From: an uncultured Clostridia bacterium
GTDB lineage: Bacteria; Bacillota; Clostridia; TANB77; CAG-508
Direction of reading: 5' to 3'
DNA length: 64,000 nucleotides
NCBI GenBank assembly: GCA_934167965.1
Contig: CAKPMJ010000004.1
Coordinates: 62,001-126,000, forward strand
A model generated the notes under the pieces. The model ran no database searches. It was not told the DNA's origin and saw only the letters and a program-made list of their open reading frames with translations. The first letter of the stretch is position 1; each line of letters begins with the position of its first letter. This document shows positions 36,203-45,553 of this stretch, one piece after another. Both the position numbers and the translations under genes were made by a program.

Positions 36203-37330
36203 TTACATAATAGGATAACCGTATTTTTCGTAAAATTCTTTTCTAAAATTTAATAAGTTATCATTCTCTATTTCCATTCTAACTCTTTCCATTAATTTAG
36301 TCAAGAATCTTAAATTATGAATAGATAATAATCTCATTCCTAATATTTCATTTGTTTTTATTAAATGTCTTATGTATGCTCTTGTATAATTTTTGCAAGT
36401 ATAACAGTCACACTCTTCATCAAGTTTTCCCCAATCTTTCTCATAAGTTGCATTTCTTATAACAAGTTTTCCTCTTGATGTTAGAGCTGTTCCATGTCTT
36501 GCTAAACGTGTTGGTAAAACGCAGTCACACATGTCTATTCCGGCAAGCGCAGCCTCTATTAAATAATCTGGTGAACCTACTCCCATTAAGTATCTTGGTT
36601 TGTTTTCAGGCATAAGTGGAGTAGTATATCTTAAAATATCCAAAAATTCTTCTTTTGGTTCTCCTACACTAATTCCACCAATTGCATATCCAGGGAAGTC
36701 TAATTCAATTAAATCTTTAGCTGACTGCTCTCTTAAATCTTTGTAAAATCCTCCTTGAATTATTCCAAATAAACCTTGATTTTCTGTTTTATGTGCTTCT
36801 TTGCATCTTGTTGCCCATCTTGTCGTTCTTTCCATTGATTTTTTTGTATATTCATAAGTTGATGGATATGGACAGCATTCGTCAAATGCCATTATTATAT
36901 CTGCACCTAATGCTTCTTCTATCTCCATAACACTTTCTGGAGTAAATAAATGCTTACTTCCATCTAAATGTGAACTAAATTTTACTCCTTCTTCTGTTAT
37001 CTTTCTAAGACTACTCAAGCTAAATACTTGAAATCCTCCACTGTCTGTAAGTATAGGCTTGTCCCAATTCATAAATTTATGAAGTCCACCTGCTTCTTTT
37101 ACTAGTTCATGTCCTGGTCTTAGATACAAATGATATGTATTTGATAATATTATTTGTGCTTTTACTTCATCTTTTAATTCTTCTGGTGTCATAGATTTTA
37201 CTGTGGCCTGTGTTCCCACTGGCATAAATATTGGTGTTTGTATATCTCCATGAGGAGTATGTACTACTCCTCTCCTTGCTCCTGAATTTTTGTCTATGTG
37301 TAATAATTCATATGTTATTGCTTCACTCAT
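36203..37330 (-). CDS. tgt: tRNA-guanine transglycosylase
   Basis: 375 residues. Exchanges G34 of GUN anticodons for preQ1 in queuosine synthesis. Active-site DSGGFQVFSLSSLRKITEEG, GIIQGGFYKDLREQSAKDL, GGISVGEPKEEFLDIL and the zinc site CDCYTCKNYTRAYIRHL are all present. It follows ruvA by 12 bases; a ruvA/ruvB/queA/tgt neighbourhood is usual, but ruvB and queA are not in this window. Confidence 0.97.
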   Translation of the reverse strand: MSEAITYELLHIDKNSGARRGVVHTPHGDIQTPIFMPVGTQATVKSMTPEELKDEVKAQIILSNTYHLYLRPGHELVKEAGGLHKFMNWDKPILTDSGGFQVFSLSSLRKITEEGVKFSSHLDGSKHLFTPESVMEIEEALGADIIMAFDECCPYPSTYEYTKKSMERTTRWATRCKEAHKTENQGLFGIIQGGFYKDLREQSAKDLIELDFPGYAIGGISVGEPKEEFLDILRYTTPLMPENKPRYLMGVGSPDYLIEAALAGIDMCDCVLPTRLARHGTALTSRGKLVIRNATYEKDWGKLDEECDCYTCKNYTRAYIRHLIKTNEILGMRLLSIHNLRFLTKLMERVRMEIENDNLLNFRKEFYEKYGYPIM

Positions 37331-37342
37331 TTTTATTCCTTT

Positions 37343-37963
37343 CTATTTTGATGATAATATTTTTAATGCTTGCTTTATTATTTCCTCAAGTGTAATATCT
37401 GTTTTATCAATTTGATTTATTGCTTTATCAATATCATTTTTTGTATATCCTAATACTTGCAATGCTGTTGTAGCCTCTGTTACTTTATTATCAGCAATAA
37501 TCGCATTTTTAATTTTACTTTTTGTTCCACTTGCAACTTCTAATTCTGCTATTTGTTGTTCTTTCTTTAATTTATCTTTTAATTCTAATACTATTCTTTG
37601 TGCTGATTTTAATCCTATTCCTGGTATTTGTTTTAGAGTACTTATATCATTTTGTATAACTGCAATAGCAAAAGCTGATGGTTCAATACTTCCTAACATT
37701 GTTACTGCCGTTTTTGCTCCTACTCCGCTAACAGATATTAAAAGTTCAAACATTCTAAGTTCTTCAAATGTATTAAATCCAAATATACTTATATCATCTT
37801 CTTTTACTCTATAATAAGTATATACTTTTACTATGTCTCCGATTTTTCCAATTTGATCTATGGCTATTGAAGACATAAATACTTTATATCCTAAACCTCC
37901 TACTTCTATAACAATGTATTCAGTTTGTTTCATTGTAAGCTCGCCTTTTATATATGCTAACAT
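37343..37963 (-). CDS. ruvA: Holliday junction DNA helicase subunit RuvA
   Basis: 206 residues. N-terminal OB-fold (MLAYIKGELTMKQTEYIVIEVGGLGYKVFMS), two helix-hairpin-helix motifs (ISVSGVGAKTAVTMLGSI, LKQIPGIGLKSAQRIVLEL) and the C-terminal RuvB-contact domain (TTALQVLGYTKNDIDKAI). Its usual partner ruvB does not follow; tgt does. Confidence 0.95.
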   Translation of the reverse strand: MLAYIKGELTMKQTEYIVIEVGGLGYKVFMSSIAIDQIGKIGDIVKVYTYYRVKEDDISIFGFNTFEELRMFELLISVSGVGAKTAVTMLGSIEPSAFAIAVIQNDISTLKQIPGIGLKSAQRIVLELKDKLKKEQQIAELEVASGTKSKIKNAIIADNKVTEATTALQVLGYTKNDIDKAINQIDKTDITLEEIIKQALKILSSK

Positions 37964-37973
37964 TTTTTATCTC

Positions 37974-39170
37974 CTATTTCATCATATTTTTTATTCTGTC
38001 TATTGCTTCTACTGAGTTTTCTTTTGTTCCAAATGCTGTTAATCTAAAGAAACCTTCTCCACATGTTCCAAATCCGCTTCCTGGTGTTCCAACTACATTT
38101 GCTTCTTCTAATAGCTTGTCAAAGAATTCCCAAGATGTCATATTTGCTGGTACTTTAAGCCATATATATGGTGAATTTACTCCTCCATATACAGTAAATC
38201 CTGCTTGTTTTAATCCCTCTTTTATTATTTTAGCATTTTCTAAATAATATTTTATATTTTCTTTTATTTGTTTTTTACCTTCTTCTGTAAAAGTTGCTTC
38301 TGCTGCTCTTTGTACTATGTAAGATACACCATTAAATTTGGTTGTTGTTCTTCTATTCCATAATTTATTTAAAACAACTTTTTCACCATTTTCTGTATAT
38401 CCATATACTGTCTTAGGAACTACTGTATATGCACATCTTACTCCTGTAAATCCTGCAGTTTTTGAAAAACTCTTGAATTCTATTGCAACATCTTTTGCAC
38501 CATCTATTTCATATATACTGTGTGGAATATCATCTTCAGTTATAAATGCTTCATATGCTGCATCATATAAAATAATTGCATTATTTTCCTTTGCATAATC
38601 TACAAATTTCTTTAATTCAGTTTTTGTTATTCCTGTTCCTGTTGGATTGTTTGGAAAACATAGATATATTATATCGACTTTTTCTTTTGGTAATTCAGGA
38701 ACAAAATTGTTTTCTTCTAATACTGGTAGATATACTATATTTTCTTTTCTTCCTGACATTATATTTGTGTCTACATATACCGGATATACTGGATCTGTTA
38801 TAGCAACTTTATTATTTATTCCCATTATATCTACTATGTTTCCACAGTCACATTTTGCACCATCTGATACAAATATTTCATCCATCTCTATTCCTAAGTT
38901 TTTGTAATCACTTTCAATTATTGCTTTTTTTAGGAAGTCATAACCTTGTTCTGGTCCATATCCTTTAAATCCCTCTGCTGTTCCAATTTCATCAACTGCT
39001 TTATGCATTGCCTCTGTTACAGCTGGTACTATTGGTTTTGTTACATCTCCAATACCTAATTTAATTATTTTCTTTTCTGGATTTTCTGCTTGATATTTAG
39101 CAACTTTTTTTGCTATAGTAGAAAATAAATAGCTATCTTCTAATTTTAAAAAATTTTCATTAATCTTCAT
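37974..39170 (-). CDS. dapL: LL-diaminopimelate aminotransferase
   Basis: 398 residues from the ATG at 39170 (GGAGAGATTGAAT upstream), overlapping the dapF stop by 11 bases. PLP enzyme converting tetrahydrodipicolinate directly to LL-diaminopimelate. KLGIGDVTKPIVPAV, EIFVSDGAKCDCGNIVDIMG, YLCFPNNPTGTGIT and the PLP-lysine motif EFKSFSKTAGFTGVR are typical of DapL. With DapF it supplies meso-diaminopimelate for peptidoglycan and lysine. Confidence 0.95.
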   Translation of the reverse strand: MKINENFLKLEDSYLFSTIAKKVAKYQAENPEKKIIKLGIGDVTKPIVPAVTEAMHKAVDEIGTAEGFKGYGPEQGYDFLKKAIIESDYKNLGIEMDEIFVSDGAKCDCGNIVDIMGINNKVAITDPVYPVYVDTNIMSGRKENIVYLPVLEENNFVPELPKEKVDIIYLCFPNNPTGTGITKTELKKFVDYAKENNAIILYDAAYEAFITEDDIPHSIYEIDGAKDVAIEFKSFSKTAGFTGVRCAYTVVPKTVYGYTENGEKVVLNKLWNRRTTTKFNGVSYIVQRAAEATFTEEGKKQIKENIKYYLENAKIIKEGLKQAGFTVYGGVNSPYIWLKVPANMTSWEFFDKLLEEANVVGTPGSGFGTCGEGFFRLTAFGTKENSVEAIDRIKNMMK

Positions 39171-40005
39171 ATTCAATCTCTCCTTCAAATACAGTAGTAG
39201 CACTACCTGTCATATAAACATGGTTGTTTTCTTCATTCCATTCAATTTCAAGTGTTCCACCTAATAATTCTACATTTACATTTCTATCTGTATATCCATT
39301 CAATACTGATGCCACAGCTGATGCACATGCACCTGTTCCACAAGCTAATGTTTCACCTGCTCCTCTTTCCCAGACTCTCATTTTGATATTATTTCTATCT
39401 ACAATATTTATAAACTCTACATTTGTTCTTTTTGGAAAAGCATCATTTATTTCAACAGGTTTTCCATACTTTTCAAGTTCAAATTCTTTTACATCTTCAT
39501 CTATAAATGTTATAGCATGTGGATTTCCCATTGATACTGCTGTAAAATTAAACTCTTTATCTTCTATTTTTAATTTCAAGTTTTTTACAGGCATTTCTTT
39601 TGAAATTACTGGTATTTTACTTGGTTCAAGTATAGGCTCTCCCATATCAACTCTTGCTTTTTCAACTTTTCCATCTTTTATTGTTAATTTTAGAGTTTTT
39701 ATTCCTGCCAAAGTTTCTATTGTCACTATGTCTTTATTTGTCATTTTTTTATCATATACAAACTTTCCTACACATCTTATTCCATTGCCACACATTTCTG
39801 CTTCTGTTCCATCACTATTGAACATTTGCATTCTAAAATCTGCAACTTTGCTTTCACATATTAGTATTAATCCATCTGACCCTATTCCAAAGTGTCTATC
39901 ACTAACATATCTTGCTAATTCTTCTCTATTTTCAATTTTTTGATTTATAGCATCCATGTATACATAGTCATTTCCTAATCCATGCATTTTTGTGAATTTT
40001 AACAT
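39160..40005 (-). CDS. dapF: Diaminopimelate epimerase
   Basis: 281 residues. Cofactor-independent epimerase with the two catalytic cysteines in EMCGNGIRCVGKF and ETLACGTGACASAVA. The start MLKFTKMHGLGNDYVYMDA is canonical. First gene of dapF-dapL-ruvA-tgt-WG protein. Confidence 0.97.
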   Translation of the reverse strand: MLKFTKMHGLGNDYVYMDAINQKIENREELARYVSDRHFGIGSDGLILICESKVADFRMQMFNSDGTEAEMCGNGIRCVGKFVYDKKMTNKDIVTIETLAGIKTLKLTIKDGKVEKARVDMGEPILEPSKIPVISKEMPVKNLKLKIEDKEFNFTAVSMGNPHAITFIDEDVKEFELEKYGKPVEINDAFPKRTNVEFINIVDRNNIKMRVWERGAGETLACGTGACASAVASVLNGYTDRNVNVELLGGTLEIEWNEENNHVYMTGSATTVFEGEIEYED

Positions 40006-40093
40006 TTTATCACTTCCTATTTTTATTTTATTATAACCGCTTGTATTTTATCATTTTTAATGGTTTTTGTAAACAAATTTAGCTAATAAATTA

Positions 40094-40242
40094 TTAATTT
40101 GGGGACGGTTCTCTTGTGAACAACAAAAAATCTTGCAAGCTTCGTAGCTATATTTATATAGCATGATTGCAAGATTTTTTTATATTTAATTTAAAAAACC
40201 ACATGTGTCCCCAAGTTCACAAGAGAACCGTCCCCAAATTAA
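40094..40242. repeat. Large GGGGACGGTTC palindrome, left border of cluster 3
   Basis: Perfect 28-base inverted arms (40094-40121 and 40215-40242) with core GGGGACGGTTCTCTTGTGAAC. A second hairpin is nested inside (AAAAAATCTTGCAA ... TTGCAAGATTTTTT). The type is widespread in clostridial genomes as non-coding palindromic units; I regard it as REP/MITE-like, probably mobilised in trans. No transposase is present. Confidence 0.85.
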
Positions 40243-40245
40243 CAA

Positions 40246-41274
40246 TTAGTCAGTAACTTCTATGTATGCAAATCTAGGGGCAATGTTACGATTTTCTCCG
40301 TTTTCTCCTGCTTCATGTTCAAATTCAACTTCAAGATAATATCCATCCATTACATTTTTACTTCCATCTACTTCGTTATAAGAAACTCTTGATCCATCTA
40401 TCCTCTCCAAAATTTTAATTTTATCTGATTTTGGTAAATCTGCTATCAATGCTGATACTGTTGTGTCTTTTTTTACTCCTCTTAGCTTGTATGTATCTGT
40501 TTCTTTATAATATTCAAATGAGTAACCTTTGCTTTTATCTAGTGAATTAATATATTCTTGTATTTCTGTATACAATCTTCTTATTGATTTAGCTGGCACT
40601 ATTTTATTTTCTTTTTGATTAATATCATCTGTATTCTTCAATGCATAAAATAATATCCTTAAATAGTCATTCATATTAATTTCTTCATCATTATATACAT
40701 TACATGCTATTTTTTGAAAATCTCTAAAATTTGCTGTTGCCTTAGTTTTAAAAAATCGATCATATTGTTGTAATAACGTTGAATCCATAGTATCTATAAT
40801 CCCATCGCAAGTAACATCTCCAAATAGTACTGTTCTTGCAACTTCTTGTCCATCTTTTGCTATTATCATTCCTGTCGCTATATATGTAGTAGCCTTTTCG
40901 CTTTCCTCTATAGCTTCATCTTCATTTGTAAGACCGTTGTATCTTTTCGATATCACTTTATACCCATCTGGTAATGCATCTTCCAATTTTTCTACAGTTT
41001 CAACTGTTCTTTTGTTTTCTTTATCATACTCAAATCCTGTTATACATCCATGTTGATATTTATAACCACTATCAGTATTTAATGCCATTTCATAGCTTAG
41101 TAATGATCCCATTTCTTCTTTCTGTCCTTCTTCTGTTTTTGTCTTTGATTCTGCTGCTTTTCTTAATATTCCATTTTCTCCTGATAGCATTGCTATTGCC
41201 ACTCCTGCTAAGATTAATAATACTATTATTGTTATTACTAATGCTATTAGTGTAATACCTTTAGCTTTTCTCAT
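40246..41274 (-). CDS. Pilin-dockerin protein P13
   Basis: 342 residues. Belongs to the subgroup whose linker reads GQKEEMGSLLSYEMALNTDS and YKYQHGCITGFEYDKEN (also P15, P17, P18). Loops DVTCDGIIDTMD and NVYNDEEINMND; the second starts with Asn. Module A C-terminus (YINSLDKSKGYSFEYYKETD ... FAYIEVTD). Last gene of cluster 3; its stop lies 3 bases from the left palindrome. Confidence 0.9.
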   Translation of the reverse strand: MRKAKGITLIALVITIIVLLILAGVAIAMLSGENGILRKAAESKTKTEEGQKEEMGSLLSYEMALNTDSGYKYQHGCITGFEYDKENKRTVETVEKLEDALPDGYKVISKRYNGLTNEDEAIEESEKATTYIATGMIIAKDGQEVARTVLFGDVTCDGIIDTMDSTLLQQYDRFFKTKATANFRDFQKIACNVYNDEEINMNDYLRILFYALKNTDDINQKENKIVPAKSIRRLYTEIQEYINSLDKSKGYSFEYYKETDTYKLRGVKKDTTVSALIADLPKSDKIKILERIDGSRVSYNEVDGSKNVMDGYYLEVEFEHEAGENGENRNIAPRFAYIEVTD

Positions 41275-41294
41275 TTTCTATTTTTCCTTTCAAT

Positions 41295-42287
41295 TTATTT
41301 TGTTTCTATGCTCCATGTTATAATAAGATCACTATTGTTCTCATCTTTAGATGTCCATCTTATATAATATCCATTAGATACTATCACATCTTCTGTTACT
41401 TCTTTTTTACTTTCATCAAGTACTTTCAATTCATCTGAATTTGGTAGTTCGTTTATTAATTCTCCAGCAATTTTATCTTTTGGAACTCCTTTTATTTTAT
41501 ATGTATCTGCTTCTTCATCATACTCAAATTCATATCCACTGTCTTGGTTCAACGAATTTATATATCCTTGTATTTTTGTGTTCCATCTTCTAATGTTCTT
41601 TTGTGACATTTTAATATTTCTACTTTGAACAATATCAACATTACTACCATCTGGATGAAGGTATTGATATAACAAATTTATATCTTTAGTATCTATTTCA
41701 TCATCATCATATACATTTGCTGCTAATTTTTGAAAATTTTTAAAATTAGAAATACCCTTTGTATGCATAGCTAATGTAGTTGAATCTATTGGGAGTATGT
41801 TTCCATCGCAATTTAAATCTCCAAATACTACTGTTCTTGCAACAGTAACGCCATCTTTTTGTATTGCCATACCTGTTGAAATTATCATTGTATCTTTTTC
41901 AACTTCCTCAATTACTTTGTCTTCTCCTTTTTTGGTTGATGGAACATATTCGTATTTTAATGCTACTTTATATCCTTCTGGTAATGCATTTTCTAATTTC
42001 GATACTGTATCAGTAACACTATTGTTCTCTACTGTCATTCCAGTTACATATCCATAACTACATCTATAATTTGATTTCTTTGTTAAAAAATTAGTTGTTA
42101 GCTCCATATCTGTTAATGTTTTTTCCTCTTGTTTTTGTGCCTCTTCTGTTTTTGTCTTTGCTTCTGCTGCTTTTTTTAATATTCCGTTTTCTCCTGATAA
42201 CATTGATATTGCTACTCCTGCTAAAATTAATAGCACAATTATAGTTATTACCAATGCTATTAACGTTATTCCTTTGTTTTTCTTCAT
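41295..42287 (-). CDS. Pilin-dockerin protein P14
   Basis: 330 residues; helix variant GVAISML. Linker YRCSYGYVTGMTVENNS. Loops DLNCDGNILPID and NVYDDDEIDTKD. The C-terminus (WNTKIQGYINSLNQDSGYEF, GVPKDKIAGELINELPNSDE, WSIETK) is a sub-type of module A shared with P19. Confidence 0.9.
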   Translation of the reverse strand: MKKNKGITLIALVITIIVLLILAGVAISMLSGENGILKKAAEAKTKTEEAQKQEEKTLTDMELTTNFLTKKSNYRCSYGYVTGMTVENNSVTDTVSKLENALPEGYKVALKYEYVPSTKKGEDKVIEEVEKDTMIISTGMAIQKDGVTVARTVVFGDLNCDGNILPIDSTTLAMHTKGISNFKNFQKLAANVYDDDEIDTKDINLLYQYLHPDGSNVDIVQSRNIKMSQKNIRRWNTKIQGYINSLNQDSGYEFEYDEEADTYKIKGVPKDKIAGELINELPNSDELKVLDESKKEVTEDVIVSNGYYIRWTSKDENNSDLIITWSIETK

Positions 42288-42301
42288 TTAAACTTTTCCT
42301 C

Positions 42302-43324
42302 CTATTCTTCTACTTCTATATATGCAAAATATGCTTTTACATCATTGTCAATTGCATCTTTGAAGCTCCAACAAACATAATATCCTTCTAACACATTATC
42401 ATTTTCGTCTGCTTCAAAATAAGAAAATCTATTTTCATCTCCTTTTTTATAATAGATTTTTATTTCATCCGATTTTGGCAGTGCTGCTATTAGCGCTGAT
42501 ACTTTAGTATCTCTCTTTACTCCTTTTAATTTATATGTATCTTTCTCTTCATTGTACTCAAATGAATACCCTGTGCTATTATCTAACAATTGTATATATT
42601 CTTGTAACTCTGCATACAACCTTCTTATTGTTTTAGGAGAAGTCTTTATATTTACATTTTGACTAAAACCAGTAACATTCTCTTCTGTTTCTGGCAAAAT
42701 ATATTTTCTTATTTTAGCAACATCTTCTATATTTATTTTGTCATCATCACACACATTACTTGCTATTTTTTGAAATTCTTTATAATTCGTCGCTGGAAAA
42801 AAACTTGCATAATTGCTCACACTTACAATATCATTACCATCAATCTTACCATTGCAATCTGCATCCCCAAACAGTACGGTTCTTGCAGCTTCTTTTCCAT
42901 CTTTTGTTATTGCCATTCCAGTTGCTATATATGTAGTAGCTTTTTCGCTTTCTTCTATTGGTTCATCTTTTCCTGAGCTATATTTTGAAGTTACCTTATA
43001 TCCATCTGGCAATTTATCTTCAAAGTTTTCTACTGACTCAACTGTTCTATTATTTGATCTATCATATTCAAACCCTGTTATACATCCATACTGATATTTA
43101 TAACCACTATCTAAGTTTAATGCCATTTCATAACTTAATAAGGATCCCATTTCTTCTTTCTGTCCTTCTTCTGTTTTTGTCTTTGATTCTGCTGCTTTTC
43201 TTAATATTCCATTTTCTCCTGATAGCATTGCTATTGCTACTCCTGCTAAGATTAGTAATACTATTATTGTTATTACTAATGCTATTAATGTTATTCCTTT
43301 GCTTTTTCTTAAGATTTTTTTCAT
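42302..43324 (-). CDS. Pilin-dockerin protein P15
   Basis: 340 residues, start MKKILRKSKGITL. Loops DADCNGKIDGND and NVCDDDKINIED. Module A, with an insertion after loop 2 (YILPETEENVTGFSQNVNIK). Linker is the same subgroup as P13 (YKYQYGCITGFEYDRSNN). Confidence 0.9.
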   Translation of the reverse strand: MKKILRKSKGITLIALVITIIVLLILAGVAIAMLSGENGILRKAAESKTKTEEGQKEEMGSLLSYEMALNLDSGYKYQYGCITGFEYDRSNNRTVESVENFEDKLPDGYKVTSKYSSGKDEPIEESEKATTYIATGMAITKDGKEAARTVLFGDADCNGKIDGNDIVSVSNYASFFPATNYKEFQKIASNVCDDDKINIEDVAKIRKYILPETEENVTGFSQNVNIKTSPKTIRRLYAELQEYIQLLDNSTGYSFEYNEEKDTYKLKGVKRDTKVSALIAALPKSDEIKIYYKKGDENRFSYFEADENDNVLEGYYVCWSFKDAIDNDVKAYFAYIEVEE

Positions 43325-43353
43325 TTTCTTTCACTTCCTATAATTATAATCTT

Positions 43354-44520
43354 TTATTCAATTATTATTTGTCCTATATATATTTCCTTTTCTTCATATA
43401 TATATATTACTTTGTCTCCATTTTTAACATTCTCTGTTATTTCAACTTCTTCCTCGTTTCTTTTTATTTTACCATTTTCCGGCAATGTTTTTAAGAAATC
43501 ATCTACTTTTGTCTCACTTGTTTTCGTTTTAAAATTATAAACATCTATATTCTTGTCATATACTAAAGTATAAAGGTCAGTTTCACTACCAGCATCATAT
43601 ATTCCTTGTACATAAGTATACCTTAAAAGACTTTCTCGATCTAAATTTATCTTACCAGAATTTGAAATATATTGATTCTTAGATATTTCTATTTTAGCAC
43701 TACATTGAATATATGCTTTTAAATATTTTAAATCTTCTCCATTTATCTTCCCATCACAATTTAAATCCATTGCTGCTTTTCTGAAATCTTCTTGTATTTC
43801 CCTTGATGGTGCAATACATCTTTTAAGGTTATTATAATCATTTGCATTTATTCTCGAATCACAATTCACATCAGCAATTAAAACCGTTCTTGCCACTTCT
43901 TGTCCATCTTTTATTATTGCCATTCCCGTTGATATATTAGTAGTACTTTTTTCACTTTCTTCTATTTCTTTGTCTTCACCATTATTGGTTGAAATATTGT
44001 ATTCATATTTCAATGTTACTTTATATCCTTCTGGCAATGCTTTTTCAAGTTCCTGTACAGTATCCATCTCTTCTATCCCTGTTATGTATCCATATCTACA
44101 TTTATATTTTAAATTGTTTGCTAAAAAGTATTTTTCTAATTCTATATCTTCATCACTTATTCCTTCTAAACTTTCTACATTTCCATTTTTATTTATTTTT
44201 ACACTATTATCTTCTTTTTTTACTATGTATCCTCCATCTTCATCACTTACTATGTCTTTTTCTTCTACTCCTAATCTTTCTAATTCTGTTTTTAATATTT
44301 TCTCATCTATTTTTGCATCTTTATTTATAATCGCACTCATAATTGTAATTTTCACTTGTTCAACAAAACTCGCTTCTTCTGTTTTTGTCTTTGATTCTGC
44401 TGCTTTTTTTAATATTCCGTTTTCTCCTGATAGCATTGCTATTGCTACTCCTGCCAAGATTAATAATACTATTATTGTTATTACTAGTGCTATTAATGTG
44501 ATTCCCTTGTTTTTCTTCAT
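43354..44520 (-). CDS. Pilin-dockerin protein P16 with an extra N-terminal domain
   Basis: 388 residues, the longest dockerin member. Between the pilin helix and the usual linker it has about 70 extra residues (EEASFVEQVKITIMSAIINK ... ILKTELERLGVEEKDIVSDE ... VKINKNGNVESLEG). That block resembles the region following the helix in other clostridial prepilins of a different subfamily. Loops DVNCDSRINAND and DLNCDGKINGED; module B C-terminus matching P12 closely, although the other cluster 3 members carry module A. A chimera. Confidence 0.9.
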   Translation of the reverse strand: MKKNKGITLIALVITIIVLLILAGVAIAMLSGENGILKKAAESKTKTEEASFVEQVKITIMSAIINKDAKIDEKILKTELERLGVEEKDIVSDEDGGYIVKKEDNSVKINKNGNVESLEGISDEDIELEKYFLANNLKYKCRYGYITGIEEMDTVQELEKALPEGYKVTLKYEYNISTNNGEDKEIEESEKSTTNISTGMAIIKDGQEVARTVLIADVNCDSRINANDYNNLKRCIAPSREIQEDFRKAAMDLNCDGKINGEDLKYLKAYIQCSAKIEISKNQYISNSGKINLDRESLLRYTYVQGIYDAGSETDLYTLVYDKNIDVYNFKTKTSETKVDDFLKTLPENGKIKRNEEEVEITENVKNGDKVIYIYEEKEIYIGQIIIE

Positions 44521-44534
44521 TTAAACTTTTCCTC

Positions 44535-45539
44535 CTATTCTTCTACTTCTATATACGCAAAACTTGGAGATATTTCGTCACCATCATCATATTGTATTTT
44601 TAATTGAACATAATATCCATTTATTACATTATTAGTTCCTTCTACTTCAGTAAATCCCCTTTTATTTTCATTTTCTACAACGATTTTTATTTTGCCCGAT
44701 TCTGGCAATGCTGCTATTAATGTTGACACTGTTGTATTCTTTTTTACTCCTTTTAATTTATAAGTATCGGTTTCTTCATTATATTCAAATTTATACTCGC
44801 CATCCTCGCTTAATGACTTTATATATCCTTGTAATTGTGCATATAGTCTTTTTAAGTTTTTAGCCGAAGTAATTACATTTTCATTTTGATTTATATCAAC
44901 TGCATCTGTAGTACCAGCAGCATATTTTGATATTTTATTACAGTCTTTATTGTCTAGCTTATCATCATTGTATACATTCATTGCCATTTTTTGAAAATCT
45001 TTTAAATTTATAGTTGTCCAAAATCCCAGATATCTGGTTGAAATAAGACTATCCGCACTATTTATCACTCCATTACAATCGACATCTCCAAATAATACTG
45101 TTCTTGCAACTTCTTGCCCATCTTTTTGTACCGTCATTCCTGTTGATATATATGTATTTTCTTTATCTTCATCTTTTATTATCTCATCTTGTTTTGTTGC
45201 ATAATTATATTTAGTTATAATCTTATATCCTTTGGGCAATTTATCTTCTAGGTCTTTTACTGACTCTACTGTTCTTTTGTTTTCTTTATCATACTCAAAT
45301 CCTGTTATACATCCATGTTGATATTTATAACCACTATCAGTATTTAATGCCATTTCATAGCTTAGTAATGATCCCATTTCTTCTTTCTGTCCTTCTTCTG
45401 TTTTTGTCTTTGATTCTGCTGCTTTTCTTAATATTCCATTTTCTCCTGATAGCATTGCTATTGCTACTCCTGCTAAGATTAGTAATACTATTATTGTTAT
45501 TACTAATGCTATTAATGTGATTCCTTTATTTTTCTTCAT
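44535..45539 (-). CDS. Pilin-dockerin protein P17
   Basis: 334 residues. Residues 1-150 are practically identical to P18 (KENTYISTGMTVQKDGQEVA included). Loops DVDCNGVINSAD and NVYNDDKLDNKD. Module A, ending EISPSFAYIEVEE. After loop 1 the sequence departs from P18. Confidence 0.9.
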   Translation of the reverse strand: MKKNKGITLIALVITIIVLLILAGVAIAMLSGENGILRKAAESKTKTEEGQKEEMGSLLSYEMALNTDSGYKYQHGCITGFEYDKENKRTVESVKDLEDKLPKGYKIITKYNYATKQDEIIKDEDKENTYISTGMTVQKDGQEVARTVLFGDVDCNGVINSADSLISTRYLGFWTTINLKDFQKMAMNVYNDDKLDNKDCNKISKYAAGTTDAVDINQNENVITSAKNLKRLYAQLQGYIKSLSEDGEYKFEYNEETDTYKLKGVKKNTTVSTLIAALPESGKIKIVVENENKRGFTEVEGTNNVINGYYVQLKIQYDDGDEISPSFAYIEVEE

Positions 45540-45553
45540 TTAAACTTTTCCTC

